Shown here: positions 1 through 11,127 of the stretch, one piece after another
Layout of the letters: each line of letters opens with the position of its first letter
How positions within the stretch are numbered: the stretch's first letter is position 1
Assembly (NCBI RefSeq): GCF_027409185.1
Contig: NC_084460.1
Location: forward strand, 60,896,501 to 60,960,500
DNA length: 64,000 nucleotides
Reading direction: 5' to 3'
Source: Cynocephalus volans
Taxonomy: Eukaryota > Chordata > Mammalia > Dermoptera > Cynocephalidae
The notes under the pieces: generated by a model
Told to the model about the DNA's origin: nothing
Database searches by the model: none
Seen by the model: the letters and a program-made list of their open reading frames with translations, nothing else
Position numbers and translations under genes: made by a program

Positions 1-880
1 CAAAGAGAGCTCTGAATAAGCACCTTGAATAGTTAGTAAAAATATAATTAAAGGTTATAAATAAAAATTAAATATATTTACTAGGTCAAATAAAACTATG
101 ATGGCAAAATCTGTCTTTTTTAGTATTTTTCACCGACCAAAGAATGCAAGTTAAGCCACCAGCTTCCTAAATAACGACTTATTTTTCCCCTCAACCATTG
201 TGATGAAAGCCAACTTTATATCAAAATTCTTCCCTCGAGTTACAGGAAAGATATTATAAAAATCTTCGTTAAGTTTCAAAAAAAAAAAAAAACCCAGGCT
301 AAATATAAAACTTTAAGTCTCAGCACAAACTCTCGTCTATACAGTATTTTTACCTTCTTCTGGACAAGGAGACCAATTGAAAAGTATAAAAGTATCTTGC
401 AGTAATAGAAGTTGGATGTCAAATGCAAATAAGATTAGGAAAAGAAAAATGCCACCAGGGAACAATTAATGTTTTCTTTTAACTAACAGTCACTAAACTT
501 TTGTTTGAATTAAACAGATCTACAACACTGCACCACGTTCACAGGCAAAAAATACTGCCTGCATTAGCTCTCCAGAGTGTACATAAAAGTCAGCTGTATG
601 CTCCCAAGAGGTGTTCTTTCAGCACAGGCTTTTTGTTCATACTCTAACGTCTTCCAAAGTTCCTGAACAGTTGTTATCTGTGTAGAAACTACTTTAAAAC
701 ATTCTTGACAGGCTTTCTACAGTAACCCGTACTTTTTTAGTTTGATTTAATTAAGCAGATCCAATTACGGAATTCCCTAACAACCCGCCTCCTCCTTACT
801 CCGGAAGGGCCACTAATCACAAGGGTCACAATCAAGTACCAACATTTATTTTCTTTCTGTTAAAAAAGGGAATACTTTCA
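1..880. other. Probable WDR33 intron 1 sequence, no recognised feature
   Basis: This is AT-rich sequence with an A-run near 278-292 and no recognisable exon or SINE. If the CpG island at 1.4-2.0 kb is the WDR33 promoter, this is first-intron DNA. Confidence 0.4.
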
Positions 881-1041
881 GGGCCGGCCCGTGGCTCACT
901 CAGGAGAGTGTGGTGCTGATAACATTAAAGCCACGGGTTCGGATCCTATATAGGGATGGCCGGTTAGCTCGATGGTTGAGCGTGGTGCTGACACCACCAA
1001 GCCAAGGATTAAGATCCCCTTACCGGTCATCTTTTTTAAAA
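881..1041 (+). repeat. CYN-type tRNA-Ile SINE, dimer
   Basis: The first unit begins GGGCCGGCCCGTGGCTCACT and the second GGATGGCCGGTTAGCTCGAT. It ends TTACCGGTCATCTT with A-rich sequence. Confidence 0.85.
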
Positions 1042-1389
1042 GGGGGGGTGTACTTTCTAAGATCCTAAATATCTAGTTGCCAGAGGCAACTTAAAATTGG
1101 AGATAGGGAGTTAATGGACACGTGTGGAGTTAAAAGCAAACCGAGTAAGAATATAACTACTCCAAAGGAGCAGGACTTTGCCTATCAAGCTGTGGCCTTA
1201 TCCCTCTTACAAATACCTATCTCATTCCACGATAAAATCAAGGCTAAACCTTCAGCTGTTTTACAGGTTCACGTTAATTTTCTGTGACCCTTCAACTAAC
1301 CACTCAAAGCCACACTCCGTTCAACTCTCGGCTCCCCTCCTTCCACTCCCGCCCCAAATTTCAGTTTAAGGGCGTCCCTCCTCCAAACT

Positions 1390-2040
1390 TCTCATCTTAC
1401 CCGTGGCCAGCCTTACCTACGTCTTCTCGTCGCCACCGGTTCCCAGTCAGGGCCTTAGTCCTACCATGCTCTCTTTTCCTGGTCAGCCTCAAGCTACAGT
1501 CCCCTCCCCTAAGGCTCCAGCCTGCCCCGACGAGCCCTCCTGAAGTTGATCCTCCCGGCCCCTCCAACCCGTCCCCAGGCGCCCCTCCAGGCCCCCAAAG
1601 CACGCAACGGCCGAGCCTGAAAATGGCGGAGAGTGCCGCCGCCTGCTGCAAGCGAGCGGTGCCGTGCCACCACCGCACTCACCGTCTAGCGTTGAGCAGA
1701 CCTCCTAATGGTGGACAAAGCGTTAGTCTTCACTGTCGGAAATGTCTCTCCTGTTCGTATTCCTACGCCCCGCTCAATCTCTCTCCTCCAAAGGAGCAGC
1801 CGCCATCTTCCTTTATGAGCTTACAAGCGCACGCCCTTGCGTCATCACGCACCGGCGTTCGGTGCTACGCCATGCGCGCCTGGACCGCGGGCCTCCGTAA
1901 AGCTCGATCTGCGCATGTGCCTAGATGAGAGGCTGGGCCTGTCCGGATCCCCACGCGGCTTGGCTGTGTTAGTCCTTTGTTTCGTTGAGAGGAGGTGTGC
2001 GCTGCTTCCCGGGGAAGGGATGAGGTGAGGGCTTTCACGG
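1390..2040 (-). promoter_or_regulatory. WDR33: CpG-island promoter, probable WDR33 promoter
   Basis: This is a GC- and CpG-rich block in otherwise AT-rich DNA. It carries a canonical YY1-type motif on the minus strand (AAGATGGCGGC, 1799-1809), a CRE-like half site (gcgtcatcac, near 1839), and a second ATGGCGG motif on the plus strand near 1620. The next gene to the right is POLR2D, and from remembered human 2q14.3 order the neighbour on this side is WDR33 on the same strand. The assignment to WDR33 therefore rests on synteny, not on a coding match, because no WDR33 coding exon lies in the window. Confidence 0.6.
1683..1815 (-). other. WDR33: Probable WDR33 non-coding exon 1 (5' end approximate)
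   Basis: On the minus strand the sequence reads ...GCTAGACG|GTGAGTGCGG, a strong 5' splice donor with the intron beginning at base 1682. Upstream of it is the YY1 motif that often overlaps initiation sites of TATA-less housekeeping genes. No long open frame reaches the donor, so the exon would be 5' UTR. The 5' limit is a guess from the YY1 position. Confidence 0.4.
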
Positions 2041-2324
2041 GACTGACTTTCTTCACATTGTGCGCTCACCTGGATGCTCTCAAAAACACCCGTTTTACCA
2101 AATCTGGATTTATTTGTTCGAGAGCGGTGCGGCTGGTAGAATAGGCTATTTAACCAAGCCCACGAAGAGTCAAATTGTGGGCAAGGTATTTGACTTTTTT
2201 AATTAAGTCTGTTCATCTGTGAATTTAAGGAAAACACCTAGCGGAGTCGGGCACGTAATTAGGGTTTACGCGTTAACCGATGCCAGTTGTGTCTCTAGAT
2301 TTATCTTCTTTCCTCACTTAAATT

Positions 2325-2725
2325 CAAGAGACTTAAGTTACAAAAACAGCTTTGTGGTACAGCCACTTTGGAAAACCGTCTCACAGTTTACACTAAAGTT
2401 AAACGTACGCCTACCCTGCGACCCGGAAATTCATTCTAAGAGAAACTAGTGCCTACGTCCACCAAAGGCATATATAAGAACGTTCAGGGCCGACCCCGTG
2501 GCTCACTCTGGAGAGTCCGGGGCCCTGGAAGGGCAGCCGCGCTCCTGCCGTGGGTTCGGATCCTATACAGGGATGGTCGGTTCGCTCACTGGCTGAGCAC
2601 GGTTACAAAAAAGGACAAAAAAAAAAAAAAAAAACGTTCATAGCATTTTCATTCATAATAACCAAAAACTGGTAACCCAAATGTCCATCAGTAGTTGAAT
2701 GGGTAAATTGTGGTACAGTTGTCCT
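2325..2725 (+). mobile_element. Old L1 3' part, split by a SINE
   Basis: TTTGTGGTACAGCCACTTTG, then ATTCATAATAACCAAAAACT and CAAATGTCCATCAGTAGTTG are typical of mammalian L1 ORF2 ends. A SINE (2487-2632) interrupts it. Confidence 0.75.
2487..2632 (+). repeat. CYN SINE dimer, GGCAGCCGCGCTCC variant
   Basis: The insertion is flanked by AACGTTCA (2479-2486 and 2633-2640). The second unit is shortened to GGCTGAGCACGGTTAC before the A-tail. Confidence 0.85.
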
Positions 2726-2989
2726 CCAGCTTTTCGAAACTAATTTGACATGAGTCAGGAATCTTAAAAATATTTATAATCCTCTTCTAAATATCCTAAC
2801 GATAGTCTCAGAAGTGTGAAAAAGATTTGTGTACAACGCCTACTACAGAATTTTAGGAGCACTTGGCAAATTCAGTCCCCATCCCAGGGTTTGCCCTTGG
2901 CTTTGGAAATACTAGAATTCCACTATTAAAGCTTCATCCCTGTGTGTCCTAAATATTTCTGTATTTCCGGGAATCCCGTTAGTCACATA

Positions 2990-3110
2990 GTCCTGGATTC
3001 AAATCTTTTCCGAATTTTTCATCTTACCTCTAATTTACTGGCTGCATAATACTAATTTTTCTGGGTTTGAACTTATTCCTTGGTAAAATGGAATAATATG
3101 GCTCAGTCTT
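2990..3110 (-). repeat. MIR fragment
   Basis: GGATTCAAATCTTTTCCG and CCTTGGTAAAATGGAATAAT are the inverse of the MIR core. Confidence 0.4.
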
Positions 3111-3329
3111 CAAAGCAAATTGCAAATTTGACCACATCTCCTCTCCACTGCTATTATTTTAGTCCAGATATCAAAAGACTGTGCCTGCCATCTAGGTAAG
3201 AATTGCTCTTACATTTGTAAAGGGTTGTTTTTTTAAAAAAAGTAGAAAAAGACTAAGAATATGTGAATGAGATGATAAATTGCCCCAGAGCCTGAAATAC
3301 TCTCTGAGCCTTTACAGGAAGTTTGTTGA

Positions 3330-3840
3330 CCCCTACTCCAGTCCAAGCCATTTTTGCTTAACTCTTGCAACTGCCTCCTTCCTAACTGTCCTCCTTGCTT
3401 CCCCTTTTCATCTCAGTTTCCTCTTCCACCCAACACCAATCCATTTTCTACACTGCAGCCACAATAACCTGTTTAAAGTAAAAATTAGATCTTATTACTC
3501 TCCTTTCTTAAAACCCCGGAATAGCTTCCCAGTGTGTGGGGTATAAAATCCAATCTTGCACCATAATCAGGTCTACTTAACATCTGAAACCTCAGCTCTT
3601 GCTGACTTTGCCTGACTCAAGAAGCTCCCTGACTCAAAAAGCTCCAGCCACTTCAACTTTTTTTCTATGCACCCATATCCTTACCCCAACCCATGCATGC
3701 CTTTGCACTTAGTGTCCTCTATCCTGGTCTGGACTCTTTTTCCCCTGGATTTTCCCATAGCTGGATCCTTGGCAGCTCAAATAGCATCTCCTCAAAAAGA
3801 CCAATCCAAAGCATTGTATCCAATGTATGAGTAGCACACA
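3330..3840 (+). mobile_element. L2 fragment
   Basis: TTAAAACCCCGGAATAGCTT, ATGCCTTTGCACTTAGTGTC and CAGCTCAAATAGCATCTCCT are old L2 3' strings. A SINE inserted at its right end (3856). Confidence 0.65.
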
Positions 3841-3855
3841 TTCCCAGGCTAATCT

Positions 3856-4037
3856 TTTTTTTGTTTGTTTGTTTTTTGTTTTTGTTTTTTTTTTTTTTTT
3901 TTTTTTTGTCGTTTTTTCGTGACCGGCACTCAGCCAGTGAGTGCACCGGTCAGTCCTATATAGGATCCGAACCCGCGGCGGGAGGGTCGCCGCGCTCCCA
4001 GCGCAGCACCCTACCAAGTGCGCCACGGGCTCGGCCC
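3856..4037 (-). repeat. CYN SINE, GC-rich variant
   Basis: TSD TTCCCAGGCTAATCT lies at 3841-3855 and 4038-4052. It has the GGCGGGAGGGTCGCCGCGC segment. Confidence 0.88.
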
Positions 4038-4384
4038 TTCCCAGGCTAATCTAATGGGTACTCTATACACTTTGTTTAGTTAATAAAATATTAAATATTG
4101 AGAAGGATATAAGAGCATTAAGAGCAGGAGGGCCTGTCTTAGAGTGTTTTTTAAAATTCCCCAAGGGTTGTGGGGTGAAGTTTCAATTAGATAAGAAAAA
4201 CACAGTTGCTTAACCACAAACACCTGGGCTTAATGGCCTCCCAACCTCTTAAATGCAAATAAACCTGAAAGTTACAGGATGTGTGTGTGTGAGTGTGATA
4301 GAGAAAAAGAAGGAAAGTATGAGAGATTCAGCAAAGGAGTACTCCAGGGCCATGTTACATTTCACAGTAAGATATTGAAATCTC

Positions 4385-4427
4385 AGATCCCGGTACTGGC
4401 CAGCTGCAAAAAAAAAGAAAAAAACTG
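4385..4427 (+). repeat. CYN SINE 3' fragment
   Basis: Only AGATCCCGGTACTGGCCAGC and the A-rich tail remain. Confidence 0.6.
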
Positions 4428-4639
4428 AAATCCTTTGGTAAATAACCAGTGGCCCCTAGGTGTTAAATATTTTGAAAATCCCCCTGCTTGTTGAGGACTT
4501 GTTTACTGGTAGAAGCAAGTTTCTGAAAAAGCCAGTTTGTTAATCACTGCCAGACTCGGCTTGCCCTCTCACACTGAACAAATGACTCAAAAGTCCAAAA
4601 GTTGGCACAAGAATTGGAAGATTTACACAACCAACATCT

Positions 4640-5153
4640 GGAGGTGCTGGGAAAATATAGGAAAATGGTCAGGGCCCCTCAGATGTTCAGAATCTTGCCA
4701 AGCATTTGAAGTAAATATGCATGTGCACCCAGGTGTCCTGGGTTATGGACTTAAGTATAAAGGATGAGTGGCTCTAATCCATGGCCGCCCCTGACCCCAG
4801 GATGTTCCTGGGGAGACCGCTACTGATACTGGAGGCTGTTGCTGCCAATGCCCCCAGGATGCCCTGAGAGGCCACCGCAGCTGCTGCTTCTGCTGCTGTA
4901 AGCTATTGCTGCTGTTGAGAATTGAGCTCGTGTCTGCCAATGGCTCCCAGATCTTTCCCAATTACCTAGTGTGGACCTGTATGTGAGGGGTCTGGTGACC
5001 CAGTTTGTACAGTGGGTTTGAAGGATCAGAGCCCTAGCCCTGACATAACTAAAATAAACGTTTTGGCTTTAGTTATGAAATGCCTAGCCATACAATTAGC
5101 GTAGCTATTGCCTCAACCCGACAACTGGCATAGTCGTGTAGCTTTACAGGAGG
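4640..5153 (+). mobile_element. Solo LTR, CTG-rich LTR family, with 5-bp TSD
   Basis: The LTR (4645-5148) starts TGCTGGGAAAATATAGG and ends GTAGCTTTACA. It is flanked on both sides by GGAGG, a perfect 5-bp duplication that fixes the ends of the family. It carries a TATA box (AGTATAAAGG near 4755), then a CTG/CAG-rich segment (4880-4915). Confidence 0.85.
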
Positions 5154-5552
5154 ATAACCAGGCTAAAATCATCCCACCTTCTGATGCCTGTTCTGGGGTT
5201 TTAAAGGGGAAGAAGTGGGAAGGTGAGGTAAGGGTTTTCTCCTGCAGGAAAACGGGGAAGCTAGTCACAGGATTAGCAGAGGGTCTAATCAGATGTCAGG
5301 GTCCCATGATGAGCTGGGTGCTTTGGCGTCATGGAATCTGCAGTTGGTGGACTGGTGAGCTTCAAACCCTTGATGTCATTTCAGGGGTTGAAGTTCTTAT
5401 CTCCTAGGGAGAGCTGAAAGACAATAACCTTAGTCAAGCATCACTGGAACATAAAAATACCTGACTCATACCTCTAACGTGGATTCAATTTTCCTTTAAG
5501 CGAGAAGGTATGTTACTATTCAGCTAGGGTGCCTTGTCTTCTCTTGGATTTT

Positions 5553-6090
5553 CTGTTTGCAATTGTATTGCTAGGGCTAATTGGCTGGCTTGGCAATTCA
5601 TAACTAAAGCCAAAGTGTTTCGTTATTTTAGTTACACTAAATATTCCATTTGTATTGTCCGGGCTAGGAGTTAGGGCCCACAGACCCTTCAAACCCATTG
5701 TACAGACTGGGTCCCAGAATGCTCACATGAAGGTCCACACTAGGTAATTGGGAAAGATCCCGGGAGCCACTGACAGATGACACAAGCTCAGTCCTCAGCT
5801 TCCTCAGCAGTGGCATCTTAAAGGAGATTTTGTGGCAGTGGCAGCCTCATCACCATGGGGAACCCCCGCCCCCGCGACATCCTGGAGGCAGTGGGGGCAC
5901 ATGGAGCAGAGCCATTTGTCCTTCATCCTCAAGTCTGATAACCCAGGACACCTGGGTGCACATGCGCAATTACATTAGACAATAACCAAGGAACACCTGG
6001 GTGCACGTGCATATTTACTTCAAATGCTTGGCAAGATTCTGAACATCTGAGGGGCCCTGACCATTTTCCTTCTCTTTCCCTACAGCTGTT
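5553..6090 (-). mobile_element. Solo LTR of the same family, minus strand
   Basis: Read on the minus strand it has GGTCAGGGCCCCTCAGATG, the paired CACCTGGGTGCA motifs and CTAGGTAATTGGGAAAG. The interval 5558-6085 is bounded by CTGTT on both sides, although the 5' end then has one extra base before TGTAGGG. Its 3' end differs from the 4.6 kb copy. Confidence 0.65.
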
Positions 6091-7059
6091 GATTAGGGAG
6101 GTAAGGAAAATAAGAAAACTTTGTTTCAACCCCTAATTGTAGGTGCACAACATCTAAAGTAAACCAACACAAGAGGATATAATGAGAGATAGACAGAAAT
6201 AAACCTTTGAGAAGGATCCTTTTGGGTCATGATTTCATCTATGGGCAATTTCAGCCATATGGTCAGTTTCTCAGTTCCTCTGTTAACCTCAAGGAATTGA
6301 TAATTATTAGTTCCCAAGTTAATGGCTAACTGAAATTTATTGCTTGGTTTTAGTTACCCCAAAGATGGCCATTCTCTGGCTAAGGTCCCTTTCAAGTTCG
6401 GACTAGATCCTGAAGAATCCTAGGTTTTCCAACAGCTGCTCTGTGCAATATTGTATAGGGAGGCAAGCTATTACTATGATATAAATCAGCCCATTTTTAT
6501 CCACCAAGAACAGGACATATTGAAAACATCTGCTTTCCCACTTCACAGAAGTATATACAACTGCCAGCCTCTTCATCTGATCCTGAAATGCAAATAGAGG
6601 TGATATTGAAAGCCTATGTAAAATGAGATGAAGGTCTGTGGGTTCCCCCACTGTGGACTTGCTGTGAAAGAATTAAGGACAATCCACCCCAAAATATGCC
6701 AATTTGATATATTGATTATTTCAAACTGAAAGTACTTGAGAAACTATGCTTGCAGAGAGTGCTACTGATGTATCCTTTCTACATGTAGCAAGCCATAAAA
6801 ATTTGAGAAAGATGCCTTACCCACACCAGGGCAAGAGAATAACCCTATCACCAGAGACTGGTAATGGTTCCTGCAATGGACCTGTACATATAAGCTAACT
6901 GAGGAAACCTTTATCTTCCATAAGCTTTACAACCTCCTCCCACATACATCTCCTAGTGACTTCCCTAGAACTTACTGCCCCTAGCCCACCCAGATCCTTT
7001 GTTCTGTCATTTCTTCACAAATTTATCTTTCTTTATCTAAACAGTATAAAAGTTTTCTG

Positions 7060-7421
7060 AGCCAGCCCATGGCTCACTCGGGAGAGTGCGGTGCTGATAA
7101 CACCAAGGCAATGTGTTCGGATCCTATATAGGGATGGCCGGTTAGCTCAATGGCTGAGCGTGGTGCTGACAACACCAAGCCCAGGGTTGAGATCCCCTTA
7201 CTGGTCATCCTTTATTTTTTTATTTTTATTTTATTTTTTTTTTAATTTTATTTTGTCGATATACATTGTAGCTGATTATTGCTCCCCATCACCAAAACCT
7301 CCCTCCCTTCTCCCTCCCTCCCTCCCCCCCAACAATGTCCTTTCTGTTTGCTTGTCGTATCAACTTCAAATAATTGTGGTTGTTATATCTTCTTCCCCCC
7401 CCTGGTCATCCTTTAAAAAAA
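7060..7421 (+). repeat. CYN SINE dimer, interrupted by L1
   Basis: TSD AGTATAAAAGTTTTCTG (7043-7059) and AGTATAAAAGCTTTCTG (7422-7438). An L1 end occupies 7214-7401 within its tail. Confidence 0.85.
7201..7414 (-). mobile_element. 5'-truncated L1 3' end inserted in a SINE tail
   Basis: The insert (7214-7401) starts with a T-rich tail and reads as the colugo-type L1 3' UTR in minus orientation (CTCCCTCCCTCCC, CAACAATGTCCTTTCTG). CTGGTCATCCTTT is duplicated at 7201-7213 and 7402-7414. Confidence 0.75.
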
Positions 7422-7590
7422 AGTATAAAAGCTTTCTGCTTTGGCCATTTCTTCAGGTATTCACTCTCTGGTGAGGGTGCCCATGTATATGTAAAATTAT
7501 CAAAACTTGTATGCTTTTCTCCTATTGATCTGTCATGTCAATTTGATTCCTAGACCCAGCTAAAGATCCCACTTAAGACCTAAGACGGTA

Positions 7591-7751
7591 GGGCCAAGCC
7601 CGTGGCGCACTGGGGAGAGTGCGGCGACGCTCCCACCGCAGGTTCCGATCCTATATAGGAATGGCCGGTGCACTCACTGGCTGAGTGCCGGTCACGAAAG
7701 ACAAAAAAAAAAAAATTAATAAATAAATAGGGAACATTTAAAAAAAAAAAG
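7591..7751 (+). repeat. CYN SINE, GC-rich variant
   Basis: TSD is ACCTAAGACGGTA on the left and TCCTAAGATGGTA on the right (7752-7764). Confidence 0.85.
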
Positions 7752-8153
7752 TCCTAAGATGGTAGAGATGAGCTTTAAACTCCCCTAAGGCTGTAAAAGG
7801 GAAGCGTGTGACTAGAAGAGACAACAGCAGGCTGGTACCATTAAGAGAAGGTGTCAAAGCTATGGAGTCCTGCTGCTCCTATCTATCCAGATGAGCCCAT
7901 GCTGAACACAGGTCATGGGGGTGAGCTTCCCGAGTTGGTATGTCCACGAGGAGAAAGCACATTTGGCACCTTCTTATTCTCGGTGAAGTAAACTGACCTG
8001 GGTGAGAAGACAAGTTCAGTTCTCAAATGTCCTTTTAGAAGGGACAAATGCTTACCTCTTGTGTGTCTATTTACTCAAGTGTCTGATTTTTACTCCAAGT
8101 CTGGTTATTGTGGTTGTGAACCGCTTAGTTCCTAGAAAAAGCTTACCTACTTA

Positions 8154-8512
8154 ATAGGTGTAAAGCTAGAGTTAGGGCTCACAGACCCCTCGAGCCTGTT
8201 GCACAGACGGGGTCACAAACCCTCCACACGCAGATCTATGCGCTAGGTAATAGGAAAAAGGTCCTGGGAGCCGGGAGTAAAAAAAATTAATAGGCTTTAT
8301 TCAGAGCTAGGAACAGCCATTCTAGTAGTTTCTCTGAGAGTTCTGAGAAGCATCGTGGATCAGAGCTGTTAGTCCTTTATACTCAAGTCCCTAACCCAGG
8401 ACACCTGAGTGCCCATACGCAATTACATTAAGTAGTAACAAGGAACATGCTCGGCAAGATTCTGAACATCTGAGGGGCCCTGACAATTTTCCTATATTTT
8501 CCCAACACTGTC
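8154..8512 (-). mobile_element. LTR of the same family (short subtype), minus strand, unmatched flanks
   Basis: The LTR body is 8159-8507 (349 bp). On the minus strand it begins TGTTGGGAAAATATAGG and ends GCTTTACA. It has a different, non-CTG central segment (TTCTCAGAACTCTCAG). In LTR orientation the 5' flank is GACAG and the 3' flank CCTAT, so its own flanks do not match. Confidence 0.8.
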
Positions 8513-8756
8513 ACAACAGTCACACAACACATCTGATGTGTGTGGGCCCCCCACCCCAAGCAAGCAATCCTCAAGCAGCAGATACCAGCTGGGTGTCCTC
8601 TAATTCAATTCGATGACACTATCCACCTGGAAATAACATCAGATCCCACAGGTTGAAGACGAAGTCCCACAAGACTGCCCTTCACTTCTGATGCTAATTG
8701 CAAGTCCCAAGCTGTTTTACCTGTGCTTCTGACTACCTGGCTATAAATTGGGGTTC

Positions 8757-8895
8757 ACATGCCCCCCTTTTTTTGTTAGCATATTCATTGGTACAAATCA
8801 TCTTTATGCCCCTTATCCAATTTCTCCCCTTCCCCCTCCATCCTTCCCCTCCCTCTTGCCCCTCTAAGAACCATAGATTTGTTCTTTCCATCTGA
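8757..8895 (-). mobile_element. L1 3' UTR fragment, minus strand
   Basis: TTAGCATATTCATTGGTACA, then TCTTTATGCCCCTTATCCAA and a C/T-rich run, are the inverse of the L1 3' end at 30.48-30.69 kb. This is the 3' end of a young host L1. Confidence 0.7.
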
Positions 8896-8902
8896 TACAT
8901 CA

Positions 8903-9396
8903 CTCTTGTGGGAAAATAGCCTAAGTGATTCATTTTCAAGAATAGCTTAACAAGGCTTGCTTGAGTAACTTGTGGTGTGACAACCCCTGCAAGTACACTT
9001 TCCCGGGGTGACTTCTCACGATGGTGGCTGGTCACCTTGTTCGTTTTACTTCCTGGTTCTTCTCCCTGCTCAGGACTTCTGGCAGGCCTTTTTCATGGGC
9101 TTGTCCCAAGCCCACTCCTTTCCACCAGAGGGAAGGATACAATAAATGCCTTATAAGGAAGTAATAAAACTTAGGTGATGTTTGGGAATATTGTACACCC
9201 CATAGTACTCAGCCAATGAGGAACTGGGGGAGGGATTTGTGCACTAGGGAATAAATTGCTCAATATAACCATTTCCAGCATGCCTGCCCAACAGACACCC
9301 AATCTTGCAAGACTGCCATTAAAGTCTTGTTTCACTGTACCTCGTGTCTCCGTGTCCATCCTTTGGCATTGGATGGGTGAGGGCATTTCTCACTCT
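8903..9396 (+). mobile_element. Solo LTR with 4-bp TSD, class I-like
   Basis: The LTR (8907-9392, 486 bp) begins TGTGGGAAAATAGCC and ends GCATTTCTCA, flanked by CTCT on both sides. It contains CCAATGAGG (CCAAT-like) near 9213 and ATTAAAG near 9319. A 4-bp duplication fits a gammaretrovirus-like class I element. No internal part remains. Confidence 0.65.
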
Positions 9397-9689
9397 AGAG
9401 TGTGCTTTGTGGAGAGAGAGGACCTCTTTTTTTTTTTCTTTTTTTTTTTTTTTGTCTCCACTGGTGCCTCTCCTTGTGTCAGTGCAGTTTAGAGTCTGGC
9501 ATGCCATTTGCACAGTGGCTGTGACTGCTGCTATAGAGACTAGCTGCTTTTGTAGCCATGGCAATTGCAGTGGCTATGGTCGGCTACCCACATGAAAATG
9601 GTGTTTTTGGTGTGCTCTTTACCTGGTTGCTGCTGGGTTTGGCTTCCCCTGGCTCCATACTTCAGGCCCCAGGCTGGTGGTGGCAGCTT

Positions 9690-10095
9690 GCCTCACATCC
9701 CCCCTCCTTGAGTTTGATTAATTTGCTAGTGCGAACTCAGGGAAACACCTAACATATTTGGTTTATTATAAAGACATTGCATAGGGCAAGGTATGGGGGA
9801 AAGCGTGTGGCGTTTCCATGCCGTTCCCAGGCATGCCACCCTACAGGAGCCTCCGTGTGCTTAGCTATTCTGAAGCTCTCTGAATCCAGTCCTGTGTTTT
9901 TAAGACGGTCTCATTATGTAGGCGTGATTGGGGGGTGGGGCTGAAAGTATCAGTCATCTAATCATGGTTTGGTCTTTCTAGTGACCAGCCCCCACCCTGA
10001 AGCCACCTTGGGGAGGCAGCCATCAGTCATCTCAGTAGCATACAAAAAGACATTTATTAATTTGGAGATTCCAAGGTTTTAGGAGTTGTATGCTA
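9690..10095 (-). mobile_element. Ancient LTR of the same ERVL-like family, minus strand
   Basis: On the minus strand it reads CTCCTAAAACCTTGGAATCT, GGTGGCTTCAGGGTGGGGGC and CGCCTACATAATGAGACCG. This parallels the copy at 29.5-30.8 kb. Confidence 0.45.
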
Positions 10096-10589
10096 GGAGG
10101 AAGAGCAAATATATACATATTTCACAATATCACAATACCCAAGAAAAGTACAAGTAGGGAGACTTATCAAAAAGGTACTGGATTCACTGAAAGAAGAACT
10201 GAACTTCCAAACCTTGGGAAGGGCAGGGATACAGGAACAAGTGAAACCAGGAGCTCAAATGCCATGTACATTCTCTTTCTCAGTCTTTACTTGGCTGTCC
10301 ACATTAACTTCACTGTCATTACTTCCTACTTTCTTCCAAATAGCAAAGAACAGGTTTCTGACTGCACCTGAGTTTCATTATCTTCACACTCCTGCCAACT
10401 GAGAGGGATTGACTCAGGCTCTCTTTGGATCCAGATTCAGAAATCCCAGGGACGGACTTTCAATAATCAGGTTTGTGTCTGGCCCCCACCCTTGGAGGTG
10501 AAGAGGTGGGGTGTGGAACCACATGGTTGGACAGGGCAAGAAGATGGAGGTGGTGTTCCAGTTGAAGGGAAGAGGTTCCTGGCAGGTCT

Positions 10590-10772
10590 TATAAACAAAG
10601 GCACTCCCCCAAATTGATGAAGTATCATAAAAATGTTTATACTCTGACCTAGTGATTCCATTTTGGGAGATTATACTGTATGTCAAATATCTTGAATACA
10701 GAAAAAACTCTACATCCAGAGCTGATTCTCTTTCCAACAACAGAGAAATGGCATACTATGGAATATTACTCA
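10590..10772 (+). mobile_element. Old L1 fragment
   Basis: TATACTCTGACCTAGTGATT and GGCATACTATGGAATATTAC follow the L1 ORF2 end pattern. It stops at the LTR at 10.78 kb. Confidence 0.55.
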
Positions 10773-11127
10773 CCTATTGGGAAAATATAGGAAAATTGTC
10801 AGGGCCCCTCAGATGTTTAGAATCTTGCCGAGCATTTGCTGTAAATATCCTCAGGTGTTCCTTGTTACTACTTAATGTAATTGCGTATGGGCACCCAGGT
10901 GTCCTGAGTTAGGGACTTGAGTATAAAGGACTAACAGCTCTGATCCACGATGCTTCTCAGAACTCTCAGCTCTGAGTAAAGCCTATTAATTTTTTTTACC
11001 CCCGGCTCCCAGGACCTTTTTCTATTACCTAGCTCGTAGACCTGCGTGTGGAGGGTTTGTGGCCCAGTCTATGCAACAGGCTCGAGGGGTCTGTGAGCCC
11101 TAGCCCTAGCTCTAGGGCTACAGACAG
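10773..11127 (+). mobile_element. LTR of the same short subtype, plus strand, unmatched flanks
   Basis: The LTR body is about 10778-11122 and shares the TTCTCAGAACTCTCAG segment with the 8.16 kb copy. The 5' flank is CCTAT, with the first three LTR bases apparently lost, and the 3' flank GACAG. These are the two flanks of the 8.16 kb copy in exchanged positions. Confidence 0.8.

Larger units (their letters stand above)
6670..7800 (+). mobile_element. Possible old LTR, split by two SINEs
   Basis: The unique parts (CATTTCTTCAGGTATTCACT, CTTTTCTCCTATTGATCTG, TCCTAGACCCAGCTAAAG) resemble the 3' half of an old ERV LTR. SINEs occupy 7060-7421 and 7591-7751. The family is not assigned. Confidence 0.3.

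Noticed and set aside
1284-1928. Long plus-strand open frame (214 codons) in the CpG island
   Set aside because: It is Pro/Ser-rich with no family match and sits in a GC-rich promoter where stops are rare; the minus-strand donor indicates non-coding exon and promoter.
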